Shown: positions 9,135 through 18,057, counted from the stretch's first letter. The stretch is 64,000 nt of DNA from Bordetella sp. LUAb4 (GCF_021325795.1 NZ_JAHPZX010000002.1:310001-374000); one strand, 5' to 3'. Program-made: numbers and translations. Notes: generated by a model not told the origin, from the letters alone.

Positions 9135-9524
9135 GGGCACGGACGGAGCGGGATCAGGTGAATGGGCGGACCCGCAACTGCTCACGTTTCTAGCCATTGG
9201 GGCGATAGCCCAAAAAAGGCGGCGATGGGGTTCACCCCATCTTCCTAAAACTATCTCTTTAGAACCTCAACGTCGGCCCACAACACTGCCCAGCTTCATA
9301 CCGACACCGACAGATTCGGGATGGTACAGATGGGCCAGGGCCGGGTGGGCGGGGGGGTTCTGACCAGAATCAGTAATTTATGTAGGAAAAATCTCTGCAA
9401 TTTTCGGAACCAGAGTTGGTAAATCGCAACTTACGTGCGGAACTGTGCGGTTGATGTCTCAACACTTCACCATCAACCGTGCTTTTCTTCACTATGTTTA
9501 CAACAAAGTTCCGGAGACAGCATC
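9135..9524. other. 390-bp spacer, AT-richer than its surroundings, with two inverted repeats
   Basis: No convincing gene. A GATGGGG-TTCA-CCCCATC hairpin (9224-9241) may end the upstream transcript. From about 9360 the DNA becomes clearly AT-rich. An inverted repeat CGGTTGATG-N14-CATCAACCG (9448-9479) lies 46 bp before the next small gene and could be an operator or 5'-UTR stem. Confidence 0.5.
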
Positions 9525-9743
9525 TTGCGCTATATCCCTTCTTTCGCCCGGCAGACACCCTGGGCGGCACGGGCCCTGTTTGCGTTGCGGGCCCTGCGCG
9601 CGCGCCGCTCGCGTGATCCTAACCAGTACGAATACGCGCTGGCCCCCTGGCAACCGCTGCGTTACGCCATGGCCGCCTCCCCGCGCCACGGCCGCTACCT
9701 GAGCCTTCTCGCCTGCCGTCCCGTGACGGTCGATCTGCACTAA
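9525..9743 (+). CDS. Small Arg-rich hypothetical protein
   Basis: This 72-residue frame starts with TTG 9525, preceded by GGAG (9513-9516) at good spacing. It has a basic, aromatic composition (ALFALRALRARRSRDPNQY, RYAMAASPRHGRYL). It is followed 22 bp later by another gene whose ribosome site is the same CCGGAGA sequence, which supports a two-gene unit. No signal peptide, transmembrane segment or known domain is visible. I do not recognise it. Confidence 0.45.
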   Translation: MRYIPSFARQTPWAARALFALRALRARRSRDPNQYEYALAPWQPLRYAMAASPRHGRYLSLLACRPVTVDLH

Positions 9744-9765
9744 CCGTCTACCGGAGACCAACGTC

Positions 9766-10494
9766 ATGGTTATTTCAAACTCCTCCAATGTTTCCGTCGC
9801 TGCACTATCCTTCGACAAAAGAAACTCTCTCGACGCCGTCAACGCCCAGCGCAAGGAATCGGTCTCGTTCACCGCGAGTGAAGGCCCGAAAAGCCGCTCC
9901 AACACGGGCCCGAGCGGCGTCAACGCCGAAGTGCCGGCCATCGTGCTTGTCTCGGTCGGCACGGTACGCGCCACCGGAGATATCGAGGGCGCGGTCGACG
10001 TAGGCGTGATGAATGAGAACGCAGCGCAGGACATCATCGCGCTGGACACGGCAACCGCTGCTGACGGTCAACCGGGCAAGATGAAAAAGGCCAACGGCCA
10101 CGCCCGCAAGCAGTCCTTTTTCAGCCGGCTGCCGTTCTTGCGCTCGAACTCTCAGGTGGACGGCAAAGCGCCCGCCCCCAAGAAGGAGGAAGCCGCGGAC
10201 GCGGCTAAACCGGACGCGGTAAAGCTGACCGCGATAGCCGAGGAACTGACCGCGCAGGAAGAGGCTCGTGGTGCGATGACCAAGCTGCCTGGCGTAGACC
10301 AGGGCAGCGATGGCGCTACCGAAGATACCACCCTGCTGACGCCGGACGACATGCCCATTCTGGCCAAGGCCGAGGAGATCGAAGAGACGCCCCTGGACAC
10401 CGAAAACCAGCCGCCCCTGGTCGCGGAAAAGGATCAGAAGAAGGGTAAATCAGGCGGCTTCTTCGGCTGCATCAAACCCCGCACTGCCGACTGA
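9766..10494 (+). CDS. Hypothetical protein, largely disordered
   Basis: This 242-residue protein has a strong CCGGAGA ribosome site before ATG 9766. It is rich in Ala, Lys, Glu, Asp, Ser and Thr. It has one basic, aromatic patch (KQSFFSRLPFLRS, about residues 110-122), an acidic second half and a short Gly/Phe/Cys tail (SGGFFGCIKP). There is no signal peptide and no recognised domain. The long polar regions suggest disorder or a secreted/effector-like protein, but no secretion system is in view. Its AT-richer upstream DNA and orphan character suggest a lineage-specific gene. Confidence 0.6.
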   Translation: MVISNSSNVSVAALSFDKRNSLDAVNAQRKESVSFTASEGPKSRSNTGPSGVNAEVPAIVLVSVGTVRATGDIEGAVDVGVMNENAAQDIIALDTATAADGQPGKMKKANGHARKQSFFSRLPFLRSNSQVDGKAPAPKKEEAADAAKPDAVKLTAIAEELTAQEEARGAMTKLPGVDQGSDGATEDTTLLTPDDMPILAKAEEIEETPLDTENQPPLVAEKDQKKGKSGGFFGCIKPRTAD

Positions 10495-10653
10495 CGCGTC
10501 CCCCTAGCCGTCACATCCGGGGAGACAGTGCGTACGCAACCGCAGGCACTGTCTTCCCGGTCGTTTGAACGGCTGCTGTTGCATCACCGCCGTCTCCAAG
10601 ATGGGCGAGACCTCAACACATAGCCTCGCCTGGTATCGATTATCGAGCCGGAT

Positions 10654-11346
10654 TCAGCCTAGATCGGCGACGGTATCGACATCGCGCAAGACACCTGGGT
10701 CATCGCAGGGCAGCAGGTGTACGCCATGGCGCCGGAGCAATTCGCGCGCACCCGTGTCGCCATTCAGCCGCGCCAGTTGCGGCAACAGGTCCCATGCGAA
10801 GGCAACCGGATGGCCGCGCTGGCCGTCGCACACGGGTGCCACGACAGGATGCATGAGACCTGCCGCGCATACGGCACGCAGCGTCCGCGGCGCAATCCAG
10901 GGCATGTCGCCTAGGGCCACCAGCACCCCCTGAGGATGGACGACATTGGCATTGCGGTCAGCATTGCGCCCCGCATCGGCATCGGCATCGGCATCGACAT
11001 TGGCATGCCACGCCAGCAGATGACGCGCGGCGGCCGCCAGGCTGGCGCCCATGCCTCGCGCGGCGTCGGTCGTTTCGATCAGTTCGCAGCCGGGGACCCG
11101 AGCCAGTACCTCACGCAAGGCAGGCCGGCCGGGGCGCAGGACGACCAGCACACGCCCAGCGACCTCACGCAAAGCCGCCGCGGCGGCGAGCGCGACGGGA
11201 CGTCCGTCGGGCAAGGGGGTCAACAATTTATCGGCTTGATCATCACCGGCCGACGCCCGAAAGCGCGCGCCTTCACCGCCCGCCAGCAGAATGCCGACGT
11301 AGCGTGAAGAGGGGAAGGATTCTGGAGAAGCCGATTGTGCGGGCAT
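10654..11346 (-). CDS. MobA/MocA-like nucleotidyltransferase
   Basis: This 230-residue protein carries the NTP-transferase signature LLAGGEGARF near the N-terminus, a following Lys (DKLLTPL), and a metal-binding Asp in VALGDMPWI. This pattern is typical of MocA/CoxI-type molybdenum cofactor cytidylyltransferases and other sugar-phosphate-like nucleotidyltransferases. An Asp/Ala/Asn repeat of about 20 residues around 115-135 is encoded by a GCATCG/GCATTG-type hexamer tract (10950-11010) and looks like a recent expansion in a surface loop. No molybdoenzyme genes lie nearby. Confidence 0.75.
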   Translation of the reverse strand: MPAQSASPESFPSSRYVGILLAGGEGARFRASAGDDQADKLLTPLPDGRPVALAAAAALREVAGRVLVVLRPGRPALREVLARVPGCELIETTDAARGMGASLAAAARHLLAWHANVDADADADAGRNADRNANVVHPQGVLVALGDMPWIAPRTLRAVCAAGLMHPVVAPVCDGQRGHPVAFAWDLLPQLARLNGDTGARELLRRHGVHLLPCDDPGVLRDVDTVADLG

Positions 11347-11375
11347 CGGGCCAGTGTACGCGCAGCGTGCCTGCT

Positions 11376-11624
11376 CTACTCCGGCATCGGGTCAGGAACG
11401 CCCTCTGCGTCGACGCTCTTCACGGCGGCCAGTGCGTTGCGGGCGGCCGACATGGCTTCGATGCCGTTGCGAAAGCGCCGTGTCTTGAAGATGCGGAAAG
11501 TCAGCGGCTCTTCCTCGCTGCCTTCCTTCCTGGTTTCCATATACGCACAAGCCGGCCCGTCTTCGTTGGGCGGCGTCGAGTAGGCATAAACCGTGTAGCC
11601 ACTTACCAGCCTGGGAGTCGTCAT
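11376..11624 (-). CDS. Small hypothetical protein
   Basis: This 82-residue frame starts at ATG 11624 (MTTPRLVSGYTVYAY). It is a soluble acidic protein with a basic TRRFRNGIEAM segment before a C-terminal helix. It is 29 bp downstream of the nucleotidyltransferase's start on the same strand, so it is not co-translated with it. It is similar in size and general pattern to the gene at 17440-17667, but the identity is too low to call paralogy by eye. Function unknown. Confidence 0.5.
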   Translation of the reverse strand: MTTPRLVSGYTVYAYSTPPNEDGPACAYMETRKEGSEEEPLTFRIFKTRRFRNGIEAMSAARNALAAVKSVDAEGVPDPMPE

Positions 11625-12068
11625 CGCGGATTTTCCTGTCCTGGGGCCATCGGACGCGTCATGCGCCGGCATCGCCTGCCGCTTGCTTATCAGACGCGGT
11701 GCAGCGCAGCGAGCCATCGCGCGGCTACCGGAAAATGGGCGGCAGGTCGTAAGCGCGTGAGGATCGCAGAAAATCCAATACTTCGCAAGAATTACGCACA
11801 ATATGAAATATAACTGACATAGGGACCGACTCCGGTGGAAGAACCGCTTCACGTCGTCCCACCGGAAGGGTGGAAAATCCGGCCTCCATGGCTTGCGCCG
11901 CTCCCGATGCGGCGCCCTCCCGTCCAGGTGCAGGCCTGGCCAAGCCCAGGCACAGGTCCGGCTCCTGGCCCAGGCCCGGGCCGAGGCACAGGCCCAGTGC
12001 AAGTCAGGTCAGGTCAATGCCCAGGCCAAGGCTCGGGTCCACGCCGAACCAAACCACTCCGCGTCGGT
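11625..12068. repeat. 444-bp spacer with AT-rich part and degenerate CAGGC/CCAGGC repeat tract
   Basis: From about 11750 to 11830 the DNA is AT-rich (AATATGAAATATAAC). From about 11926 to 12037 it becomes a degenerate short repeat built on CCAGGCN/CAAGCCCAGG units with no clean period. No believable gene is present on either strand. The tract abuts the 3' end of the next minus-strand gene. Confidence 0.5.
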
Positions 12069-13184
12069 TCAAGCCGACGGCAAGGCGTCGTAGCTGGTGG
12101 CCAGGTGGTACGGCGTGGTGGACGGCATGTCCGTGCGTGCGACCAGGCCATCGGCCTGCAGGCATTCGTACCAGCCGCGTGGCTGCAAGAAGCGCTCGCG
12201 CAGCCGCTGCAACTGCCGCTTGAGCAGCGCCGACACCGCGGGATCGCCATGCACCGCCAACGCGCGTGCGTATTCCGTCTGCGCCCAGATCCGTTGCGTG
12301 GCGTCGATGATGGTGCCGTTCAGGTCCAGCGCGGCACACACGCCATCGGTGGCCATGTCCACGCCCCGCGCCTGGGCGAACGTGAACCCATGCTCCAAGG
12401 CATCGCCCAACACGGTATCGCCGAACACATCCGGCGCGCTGCGCGACAAAGCCAGCCACTCGAATTGATGGCCGGGCTCGATGCGGTTATCCGGCACGCC
12501 CACCCGCAACTCGGTGATGCACTGCGTGGGCGCGTGCAGAAAAGTGCCGGCCATGCCATTGACGATGCGCTGCAAAGCCGTCGTGAACGCCGCATCGCCG
12601 GTCACTTGGCGCGCCGCCAGATAAGCCTCGGTCAGATGCATCACGGGATTCTGCTGCACATCCTGCAGCGGCGCCGACAGATCGCTCTTGAGCTGTGCCC
12701 AGTAAAGCCCCGCCGGCGCCGAAAAGCGCGTCTCCACCTGGCCCGCCGTGGCGCCCAGCAGATCCAGGGCACGCCGGTCGCGGGTAGCGCCGTAGTGTGC
12801 CGCGCACGCGAAGATCACGAAAGCGTAGGTATAGAGGTCGTGCGTGGTATCCAGCGGCGCACCTTGCGCGTCGACGCTGTAGACCCAACCGCCTTCCGGA
12901 TGCACGAAGCGCTTGCGCAAGGCGTCGAACAAACGAGCGGCGTGATCCGTCGCACCGGCCGTGGTGTGAACGTACAACTGGCGCGCGCACGCCATCGCTC
13001 GGTAGCGCGTCACTGGCAGCACTTGCAGGCGCGTGCCGTCCAGGGCTTCGTAGGGGAGTTGCAGATCCGGGTTATAGCCCGTCGTGCGCCACAAGGGCAG
13101 AACGATATCGCGGTAGTGCCGGCGCAGGTCGGCGACCAGGGCCAGGACAGAGGAATCGATGGGATCGGAACGAGAGGCGGGCAT
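12069..13184 (-). CDS. AGE family epimerase/isomerase (N-acylglucosamine 2-epimerase or mannose isomerase type)
   Basis: This 371-residue protein has the (alpha/alpha)6-barrel features of the AGE superfamily. THDLYTYAFVIFACAAHY lies in the first half. The EPGHQFEWLAL segment carries a conserved catalytic His, and the RIWAQTEYARAL segment near the C-terminus carries substrate-binding residues. The group interconverts aldose and ketose (YihS, D-mannose isomerase) or epimerises N-acyl-hexosamines. Start ATG 13184 (MPASRSDP) is chosen because the upstream extension to 13379 is low-complexity. No sugar operon surrounds it, so substrate and pathway are open. Confidence 0.85.
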   Translation of the reverse strand: MPASRSDPIDSSVLALVADLRRHYRDIVLPLWRTTGYNPDLQLPYEALDGTRLQVLPVTRYRAMACARQLYVHTTAGATDHAARLFDALRKRFVHPEGGWVYSVDAQGAPLDTTHDLYTYAFVIFACAAHYGATRDRRALDLLGATAGQVETRFSAPAGLYWAQLKSDLSAPLQDVQQNPVMHLTEAYLAARQVTGDAAFTTALQRIVNGMAGTFLHAPTQCITELRVGVPDNRIEPGHQFEWLALSRSAPDVFGDTVLGDALEHGFTFAQARGVDMATDGVCAALDLNGTIIDATQRIWAQTEYARALAVHGDPAVSALLKRQLQRLRERFLQPRGWYECLQADGLVARTDMPSTTPYHLATSYDALPSA

Positions 13185-13249
13185 GAAAGCGCACGGGCGG
13201 CGGCGAAAAAAACCACAGCCCGCACGATACCCGATGCGCGCGGCGCAAA

Positions 13250-13390
13250 CCAGCCGGCGTAAGCCAGCCGGTGCGGACAAGCCGACGCAGCAAGCGGATC
13301 CAACCAGCGGATGCGAACGCGTGGACGCAAACCCGCCGGCGCGAACAAGCGAAGGCCCACCAGCGGACGCAAAGTCCACTGGTGGGCCTC
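13250..13390. repeat. Degenerate CCAGCCGGCG / GCGGAC repeats in a spacer
   Basis: The upstream spacer of the AGE epimerase contains imperfect copies of AACCAGCCGGCG, AGCCGGTGCGGACAAGC and CAGCGGATGCGAACGCG arranged head to tail. There is no clear coding potential. Confidence 0.45.
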
Positions 13391-13412
13391 TCGCTACCGT
13401 ATCACCGCCCTG

Positions 13413-14036
13413 TCACTGTCCCAGAACGACCTGCAGGACCACCCCGGTGCCGATGGCGGTCAGCACGAAGTCGGGGCCGATACCCATCCATTGATAACCG
13501 CGTGGCGGCGCCGACAGGTTGTAGCCGCGCCAATTCTCAACCACGTATTGACGATTGCGATAATCCGGCGGCAAGCGATCGCCCTTGGCCCAGCGCGGAC
13601 CGCCGGGGCCATGCGCGTTGGGGCCATAACCCTGCGGCCCATGTCCATTGTTCTTGCCCGGTCCCGGCTTGCCCGAGTGACCGGGGCCGCCTTGCGGACC
13701 GCCGGGGCGCCCTGGTCCTTGCGCACCCGGACCGCCCGGATGCCCCGGACCGCCCGAATATCCTTGGCCGCCACCCTGCCCCGGCCCGCCCGGCCCACCA
13801 GGGCCTCCCTGACGTCCTTGGCCGCCGCCTTGTCCCGGGCCACCCTGCCCGCCCGGACCACGGTCCTGCTGGGCCAGGGGACCGACCGGCCGTTGCCCAT
13901 GATCACGGTCATCGGCATGCGCTGGCGCACTGATCGCCAGTGAGGCCGCCGTCAGCATCCCCGCCATCAAGGCGCCAGTGGCGCGCAACGCGCGCTGGCG
14001 AGCCGGGGAGGCGTTATATAACGGTTTCTTGTGCAT
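13413..14036 (-). CDS. RcnB family periplasmic protein with collagen-like Gly/Pro region
   Basis: This 207-residue protein has a Sec signal peptide (about residues 1-40, cleavage near AHA-D). A Gly/Pro/Gln-rich low-complexity region of about 80 residues follows, then a C-terminal RcnB domain. In that domain WAKGDRLPPDYRNRQY is followed by VENWRGYNLSAPPRGYQW, and a hydrophobic C-terminal segment ends the chain. RcnB is a periplasmic protein needed for Ni/Co homeostasis in E. coli; the CigR branch affects virulence gene control in Salmonella. No rcnA-type exporter is present. The Gly-rich part is probably length-variable between strains. Confidence 0.85.
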   Translation of the reverse strand: MHKKPLYNASPARQRALRATGALMAGMLTAASLAISAPAHADDRDHGQRPVGPLAQQDRGPGGQGGPGQGGGQGRQGGPGGPGGPGQGGGQGYSGGPGHPGGPGAQGPGRPGGPQGGPGHSGKPGPGKNNGHGPQGYGPNAHGPGGPRWAKGDRLPPDYRNRQYVVENWRGYNLSAPPRGYQWMGIGPDFVLTAIGTGVVLQVVLGQ

Positions 14037-14081
14037 GATCTTTCCTTCCCCATGCGCGGCACGCAACCAATCGCGTAATCC

Positions 14082-14462
14082 CTACACGCACGGATCCATG
14101 TAAGGGTACAGAAATTGGGGCCATGGCACGTCCACAGTGCCTATCAGAATACGGAGAATTCGGAACGACATACGAATGAATGTAACAACGCCACCGCGCG
14201 TCGTACGGCTGGGGCGCCGCGGACCAGCGCTACCACGACGAGGTCTATCCAACCTGCCGCTGCCGTCCATGTGCAGCGCCAGTCGCCCTTTCTCCGTCAC
14301 AACGAGGAGCCCGGCGTCATTGCGCTTCACGCAACGCAAGGTGGTCAAGGCATCGACGAACTCCGCCGGGATGGGCTCGTAGTCTTTGTCGCCTGCTGAA
14401 TTGTCTGCCACGACTTGCAACCAATGACCCAACTCGCCTTTCTTGAAATTGTGCAACGGCAT
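14082..14462 (-). CDS. Hypothetical protein
   Basis: This 126-residue frame starts at ATG 14462 (MPLHNFKKGELGHWL); an upstream extension to 14513 has no better start. Residues 25-65 (EFVDALTTLRCVKRND, then LLVVTEKGRLALHM) resemble a winged-helix pattern. An Arg-rich linker and a hydrophobic C-terminal segment (FRILRILIGTVDVPWP) follow. No family recognised. It has its own upstream region and is not coupled to neighbours. Confidence 0.5.
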   Translation of the reverse strand: MPLHNFKKGELGHWLQVVADNSAGDKDYEPIPAEFVDALTTLRCVKRNDAGLLVVTEKGRLALHMDGSGRLDRPRRGSAGPRRPSRTTRGGVVTFIRMSFRILRILIGTVDVPWPQFLYPYMDPCV

Positions 14463-14719
14463 TGACGCCCTCCCAAATGCTGATCTGAATAAAACCCTCA
14501 CATTATCGACCATGGATGTATCCGGGAGGTGCTGCCGGCGGCGGCCGTCGTGGTCGACGTTTCGGTGCTACAGGCCGTCTGCGTGAGCGCCGCGCCCGTT
14601 GCTAGCGTCGAAGCTCCACCGGCCATCCGCTTGGGGCGATTTGTTCCCGCGCCCCCCTTGCCGTTTTCGCAATCCCGCCCCTCTCCTGCATAATGTGCGC
14701 CAAATCGCCTGGAGTCCCC

Positions 14720-15049
14720 ATGTCATTCCGTTTTGCCCTCTTCGCCGTCGCACTGGCCACCCTGGCCGGTTGCTCGACTTCCATGGGCCCCGTCATGGAA
14801 ACCGGAGAGCCGGACCAATACACCATCACCAACCGCAACACCATCCAAAGCGTGTCGTGGGTCGATATCAAGAGCAAGGCCCTGCTGCGCGCCAGCGAGT
14901 ATTGCCAGTCCTTGGGCCGCAAGATGACCAAACCCGTCATCACGTCCAACCACGCCACCGGCCTGGGTCCGCGTGAAGCCTACGTGACCTTCAACTGCTC
15001 GCCCTTCCCGCAGCCAAGCGAGAAGGACGCCGACAGCAAGGCCCAATAG
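14720..15049 (+). CDS. Small putative lipoprotein
   Basis: This 109-residue protein has a type II signal peptide ending in the lipobox LATLAGC, so Cys19 would be lipidated. The mature part (PVMETGEPDQYTITNRNT...) has two further Cys, in EYCQSLG and FNCSPFP, that could form a disulfide. ATG 14720 is supported by GGAG at 14711-14714. It belongs to a common class of small unknown envelope lipoproteins in this group. It is a single gene. Confidence 0.75.
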   Translation: MSFRFALFAVALATLAGCSTSMGPVMETGEPDQYTITNRNTIQSVSWVDIKSKALLRASEYCQSLGRKMTKPVITSNHATGLGPREAYVTFNCSPFPQPSEKDADSKAQ

Positions 15050-15159
15050 CCCTGCGCCGCCTGGCCGGGCGCCGCGGGCTTTCCGCGCCGCCCCGATTCC
15101 AAGCCATCCCTACACCTCCCCGGCAAGCGGGGATGCACCTCATTGCCGCTCCGATATAA

Positions 15160-15171
15160 ATGGTATACCGT
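15160..15171. promoter_or_regulatory. Palindrome ATGGTATACCGT upstream of Bug gene
   Basis: A GGTATACC core palindrome lies in an AT-rich patch 70 bp before the Bug start. It resembles the TGGTNNACCA operator class of FadR-type GntR regulators. No GntR gene adjoins it, so the factor is unknown. Confidence 0.35.
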
Positions 15172-15240
15172 AGGATACAAACATAAGACCGGGCTTGAGT
15201 ACGCACCGGTCATCCCCTCAAAGGAAATCGGAGACGCTCC

Positions 15241-16224
15241 ATGAAAATGCCCCGCCGTCTGGCTTTGTGCGCGCTCGTCGCCCTGGCCCCTGTCTGTATG
15301 AGCCATGCCCAGAAGGCATCGACCGACAACTACCCGAGCCGACCGATACGCCTGATCACCCCTTATGAGCCTGGCGGCGGTGTGGACATCATGGCCCGGC
15401 TGGTCGCGCGCAGCCTGACCGGTGAACTGGGCGTACCGGTGGTGGTGGAAAACCGGCCCGGCGCTGGTGGCGTGGTGGGAACGCAAGTGCTCACGACCGC
15501 CGCCCCCGATGGCTACACACTCATCCTCGACTCCCCTTCTCCGCTGGTCGTCGCGCCTTTCCTGATGAAGAAGCTGAACTATGACCCGCAGAAGGACCTG
15601 GAGCCCATCAGCCTGATTGCCGATGTCCCGGCCGTGCTGCTGGTCAAGAACGACTCGCCCATTCATTCCGTGGCCGACCTGCTCACGCTGGCCCGCAAGG
15701 AGCCGGGCAAGCTGACCTTCTCGTCCTCCGGGCTTGGCGGCACCGCGCACCTGTCCGCGCAATTGCTCAAAGTACTGACGGATGCCGACATGCTGCACGT
15801 GCCCTACAAAGGCACGGCGCCCGCCATCCAGGCCGTGCTCACGGGCGAAGTCACCATGACTTTCGCCGACATGACCGCCGGCCTGCCCTTCGCCAAGAAC
15901 CATCAACTGCGCGCGGTGGCCGTGACCACGCCCAGACGCAACCCCGCGCTGCCCGATGTGCCGACCGTCGCCGAGACCGTGCCCAACTACGCGTCCAGCG
16001 TGTGGTACGGCTTGCTGGCACCAAAGAACACGCCCCGCCCCATCATCGACAAGCTGAACCAGGCCATCGTCAAGTTCGTTCACACCCCTGATGTCAACAA
16101 GATGCTGGTCGAGGAAGGCGCCGAGCCGGCTGGCTCCTCGCCCGAACAGTTCCGCGCTTTCCTGCAACGCGAAAGCGAACGCTGGGGAAGCGTCATCCGC
16201 AAATCCGGCTTGGAGCCGCAGTAA
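15241..16224 (+). CDS. Bug/TctC-type periplasmic solute receptor
   Basis: This 327-residue protein has a Sec signal peptide (cleavage near SHA-Q at about 24). It then shows the family landmarks: YPSRPIRLITPYEPGGGVDIMAR, VVENRPGAGG, APDGYTL, and a C-terminal EQFRAFLQRESERWG helix. Such receptors bind carboxylates or other organic acids in the periplasm. GGAGACGCTCC precedes the ATG. It is followed after 54 bp by an ornithine-cyclodeaminase-like enzyme, so the two may handle the same amino- or keto-acid. No TctA/TctB genes are present. Confidence 0.92.
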   Translation: MKMPRRLALCALVALAPVCMSHAQKASTDNYPSRPIRLITPYEPGGGVDIMARLVARSLTGELGVPVVVENRPGAGGVVGTQVLTTAAPDGYTLILDSPSPLVVAPFLMKKLNYDPQKDLEPISLIADVPAVLLVKNDSPIHSVADLLTLARKEPGKLTFSSSGLGGTAHLSAQLLKVLTDADMLHVPYKGTAPAIQAVLTGEVTMTFADMTAGLPFAKNHQLRAVAVTTPRRNPALPDVPTVAETVPNYASSVWYGLLAPKNTPRPIIDKLNQAIVKFVHTPDVNKMLVEEGAEPAGSSPEQFRAFLQRESERWGSVIRKSGLEPQ

Positions 16225-16278
16225 GCCGCCGGACCCGCCACCACACTGCCATGCCACCAGGAGCCTTCGGGAGAAATC

Positions 16279-17379
16279 ATGCTGTTGATCAACAATGAAG
16301 TCGTCGAAAAAGTGCTGACGATGCGCGAATGCATCGAAGCGCAGGAACAGGCCTTCGCCGGCCTGCTGACCGGCGCGGCCATCGGCCGTCCGCGCATGGA
16401 CATGTATGTCCCCTGCGACCGCGACGACGGTTACTACCGCTGGGGCTCGGTCGAGGGCAGCAGCGGCGGCATCCTGGCGGTGCGCCTGAAATCCGACATC
16501 CTGGTATGGCCGCGCGATCACGCCGCCGGCGGCAGCGAGCAGAAATATTGCATGGAACCGGGCACGTACTGCGGCCTGGTCTTTCTATTCAGCACCGGCA
16601 ATGGCGAGCCCTTGGCCTTGCTCAATGACGGCCATTTGCAGCATATGCGCGTGGGCGGCGCGGCCGGCATCGGCACGCGCCTGCTGTCCCGCGAAGACTC
16701 GCGCGAACTGGGCATCATCGGGTCGGGCGGCATGGCGCAGACGTTTCTCGAAGCCATACTCGCGGTGCGCGACATAAAGCGCGTGCGCGTCTACAGCCGC
16801 AAGGCCGAGAACCGCGAACGCTTCGCCCGCGAGAACGCGCAACGCCATGGCATCGAAATCATCGCGGTGGATGATCCGCGCGACGCCGTGCGCGGGGCCG
16901 ACATCGTCGCCACATGCACCGACAGCATGACGCCGGTACTACAGCCCGAGTGGCTGGAGCCGGGCATGCACGTGGTGGTGCTGACCCCCCGCGAAATCGA
17001 CCCGGCCATCGTGCAGCGCTTCGACGTCGCCGTGCAGCAAGGCCGGGAAGAAATGCCCATGGCCGAAACCGAGCGTTTCCGCAAAGGCATATCGGGCAGC
17101 CCGCAGGCTTATGTCGCGGGCAGCGCCGAAGAACAACTGCGTTTGCCCCAGCCTAAGAAAGCACGGCTGCCGACGCAGGACTGGCCGGTCTACACCGACA
17201 TCATTGCCGGCAAGGCGCCTGGGCGCACTAGCGCGGATCAGATCACCTTCTACTACACGGTCGGCAACTGGGGCGTGCAGTTTTCATCGGTGGGCGGATT
17301 GGTGTATCGCAAGGCCAAGGCGCAGGGCCTGGGCCACGAACTGCCGCTGGAATGGTTCATCCAGGACATCCGCAACTGA
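16279..17379 (+). CDS. Ornithine cyclodeaminase / mu-crystallin family protein
   Basis: This 366-residue NAD(P)-binding protein has the OCD family layout: an N-terminal dimerisation/substrate domain (MLLINNEVVEKVLTM), an LLNDGHLQHMRVGGAAG segment, and a Rossmann motif ELGIIGSGGMAQ at about 146-157. The family includes ornithine cyclodeaminase, alanine dehydrogenase, ketimine reductase and other amino-acid or opine enzymes. Length is above the usual 310-350 residues. GGGAGAAATC precedes the ATG. Linked to the Bug receptor, it may process an imported amino acid or keto acid; the substrate is not inferable. Confidence 0.85.
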   Translation: MLLINNEVVEKVLTMRECIEAQEQAFAGLLTGAAIGRPRMDMYVPCDRDDGYYRWGSVEGSSGGILAVRLKSDILVWPRDHAAGGSEQKYCMEPGTYCGLVFLFSTGNGEPLALLNDGHLQHMRVGGAAGIGTRLLSREDSRELGIIGSGGMAQTFLEAILAVRDIKRVRVYSRKAENRERFARENAQRHGIEIIAVDDPRDAVRGADIVATCTDSMTPVLQPEWLEPGMHVVVLTPREIDPAIVQRFDVAVQQGREEMPMAETERFRKGISGSPQAYVAGSAEEQLRLPQPKKARLPTQDWPVYTDIIAGKAPGRTSADQITFYYTVGNWGVQFSSVGGLVYRKAKAQGLGHELPLEWFIQDIRN

Positions 17380-17439
17380 GGACCGCGGCGACGGACGACA
17401 TCCGCAACGATGCCCAAACGGGATGATGCGCTTGCCGAA

Positions 17440-17667
17440 CTAAGCCGAAAAATTTTGATCTATCCAGGTGCGCGCCCATTGCTCCGCGCCCTGCCGCGCC
17501 ATCCCCGGCGTGCCGATACGCGCGCCGGGATAAGGCGGGAATTCGAAACCGTTGACCGGCTCTCCGCCCTCCAGCAAAGAGATGAAAATACGGGCCTGAT
17601 ATTGGCCATTGTGCGTAGGGGCGGCCTCGACCGCGCATTCGATGATGAAGTCTCTGTACTGGATCAT
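17440..17667 (-). CDS. Small hypothetical protein
   Basis: This 75-residue soluble protein starts at ATG 17667 (MIQYRDFIIE) with GGAG 8 bp upstream. It alternates short beta-like stretches and ends in a helix (AEQWARTWIDQNF). It is convergent with the OCD gene. The pattern of N-terminal strand, middle Gly/Pro turn and C-terminal Ala-rich helix recalls the gene at 11376-11624, but similarity is weak. Function unknown. Confidence 0.55.
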   Translation of the reverse strand: MIQYRDFIIECAVEAAPTHNGQYQARIFISLLEGGEPVNGFEFPPYPGARIGTPGMARQGAEQWARTWIDQNFSA

Positions 17668-18057
17668 GGCATCGCTCCGGTGGTGGCGGTGTTGCCGCGA
17701 GCGATCGCCGCGCCGCCGTGCACCGCCACTATCGCACCGCAAAAGCCTTAAGCCTAGGCGTGGAGAGATTGCAATTGCAAGGACAATTGTCGAGCTGGTC
17801 CTACCGCCCGTTTCTTCACGGAAGAGCACATTTTGCGCACGGATGGTATCTATTTCCGTAGAAATGACCGAGCCCCTGCATCGGTTGCGCCATAAAGCAA
17901 GACGACCGGATGAATCCGGTCGATCGTGGGCTGATCATGCTTATGGCGGTCCAGGATACATCCCGACCTCAGGCGCCTCCACCACGTGCATGGGTGGATA
18001 ACGGCCGGCGCCGCCGCATCGCCCTACAGCACATGCCCGATAGCGCGCCGAGCTGCC
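17668..18057. other. 390-bp spacer with two palindromes, no gene seen
   Basis: The spacer holds direct copies of CAATTG (17772 and 17784, each self-complementary) and a perfect hairpin CGACCGGA-TGAA-TCCGGTCG (17903-17922). Short frames here lack ribosome sites or protein-like composition. Confidence 0.4.

Noticed and set aside
9370-9570. 66-codon minus-strand frame in the AT-rich spacer
   Set aside because: Overlaps the better supported small plus-strand gene and its ribosome site; no family.
14980-16521. Minus-strand 513-codon frame opposite the first Bug gene
   Set aside because: Antisense to a complete Bug receptor; no motif or ribosome site.
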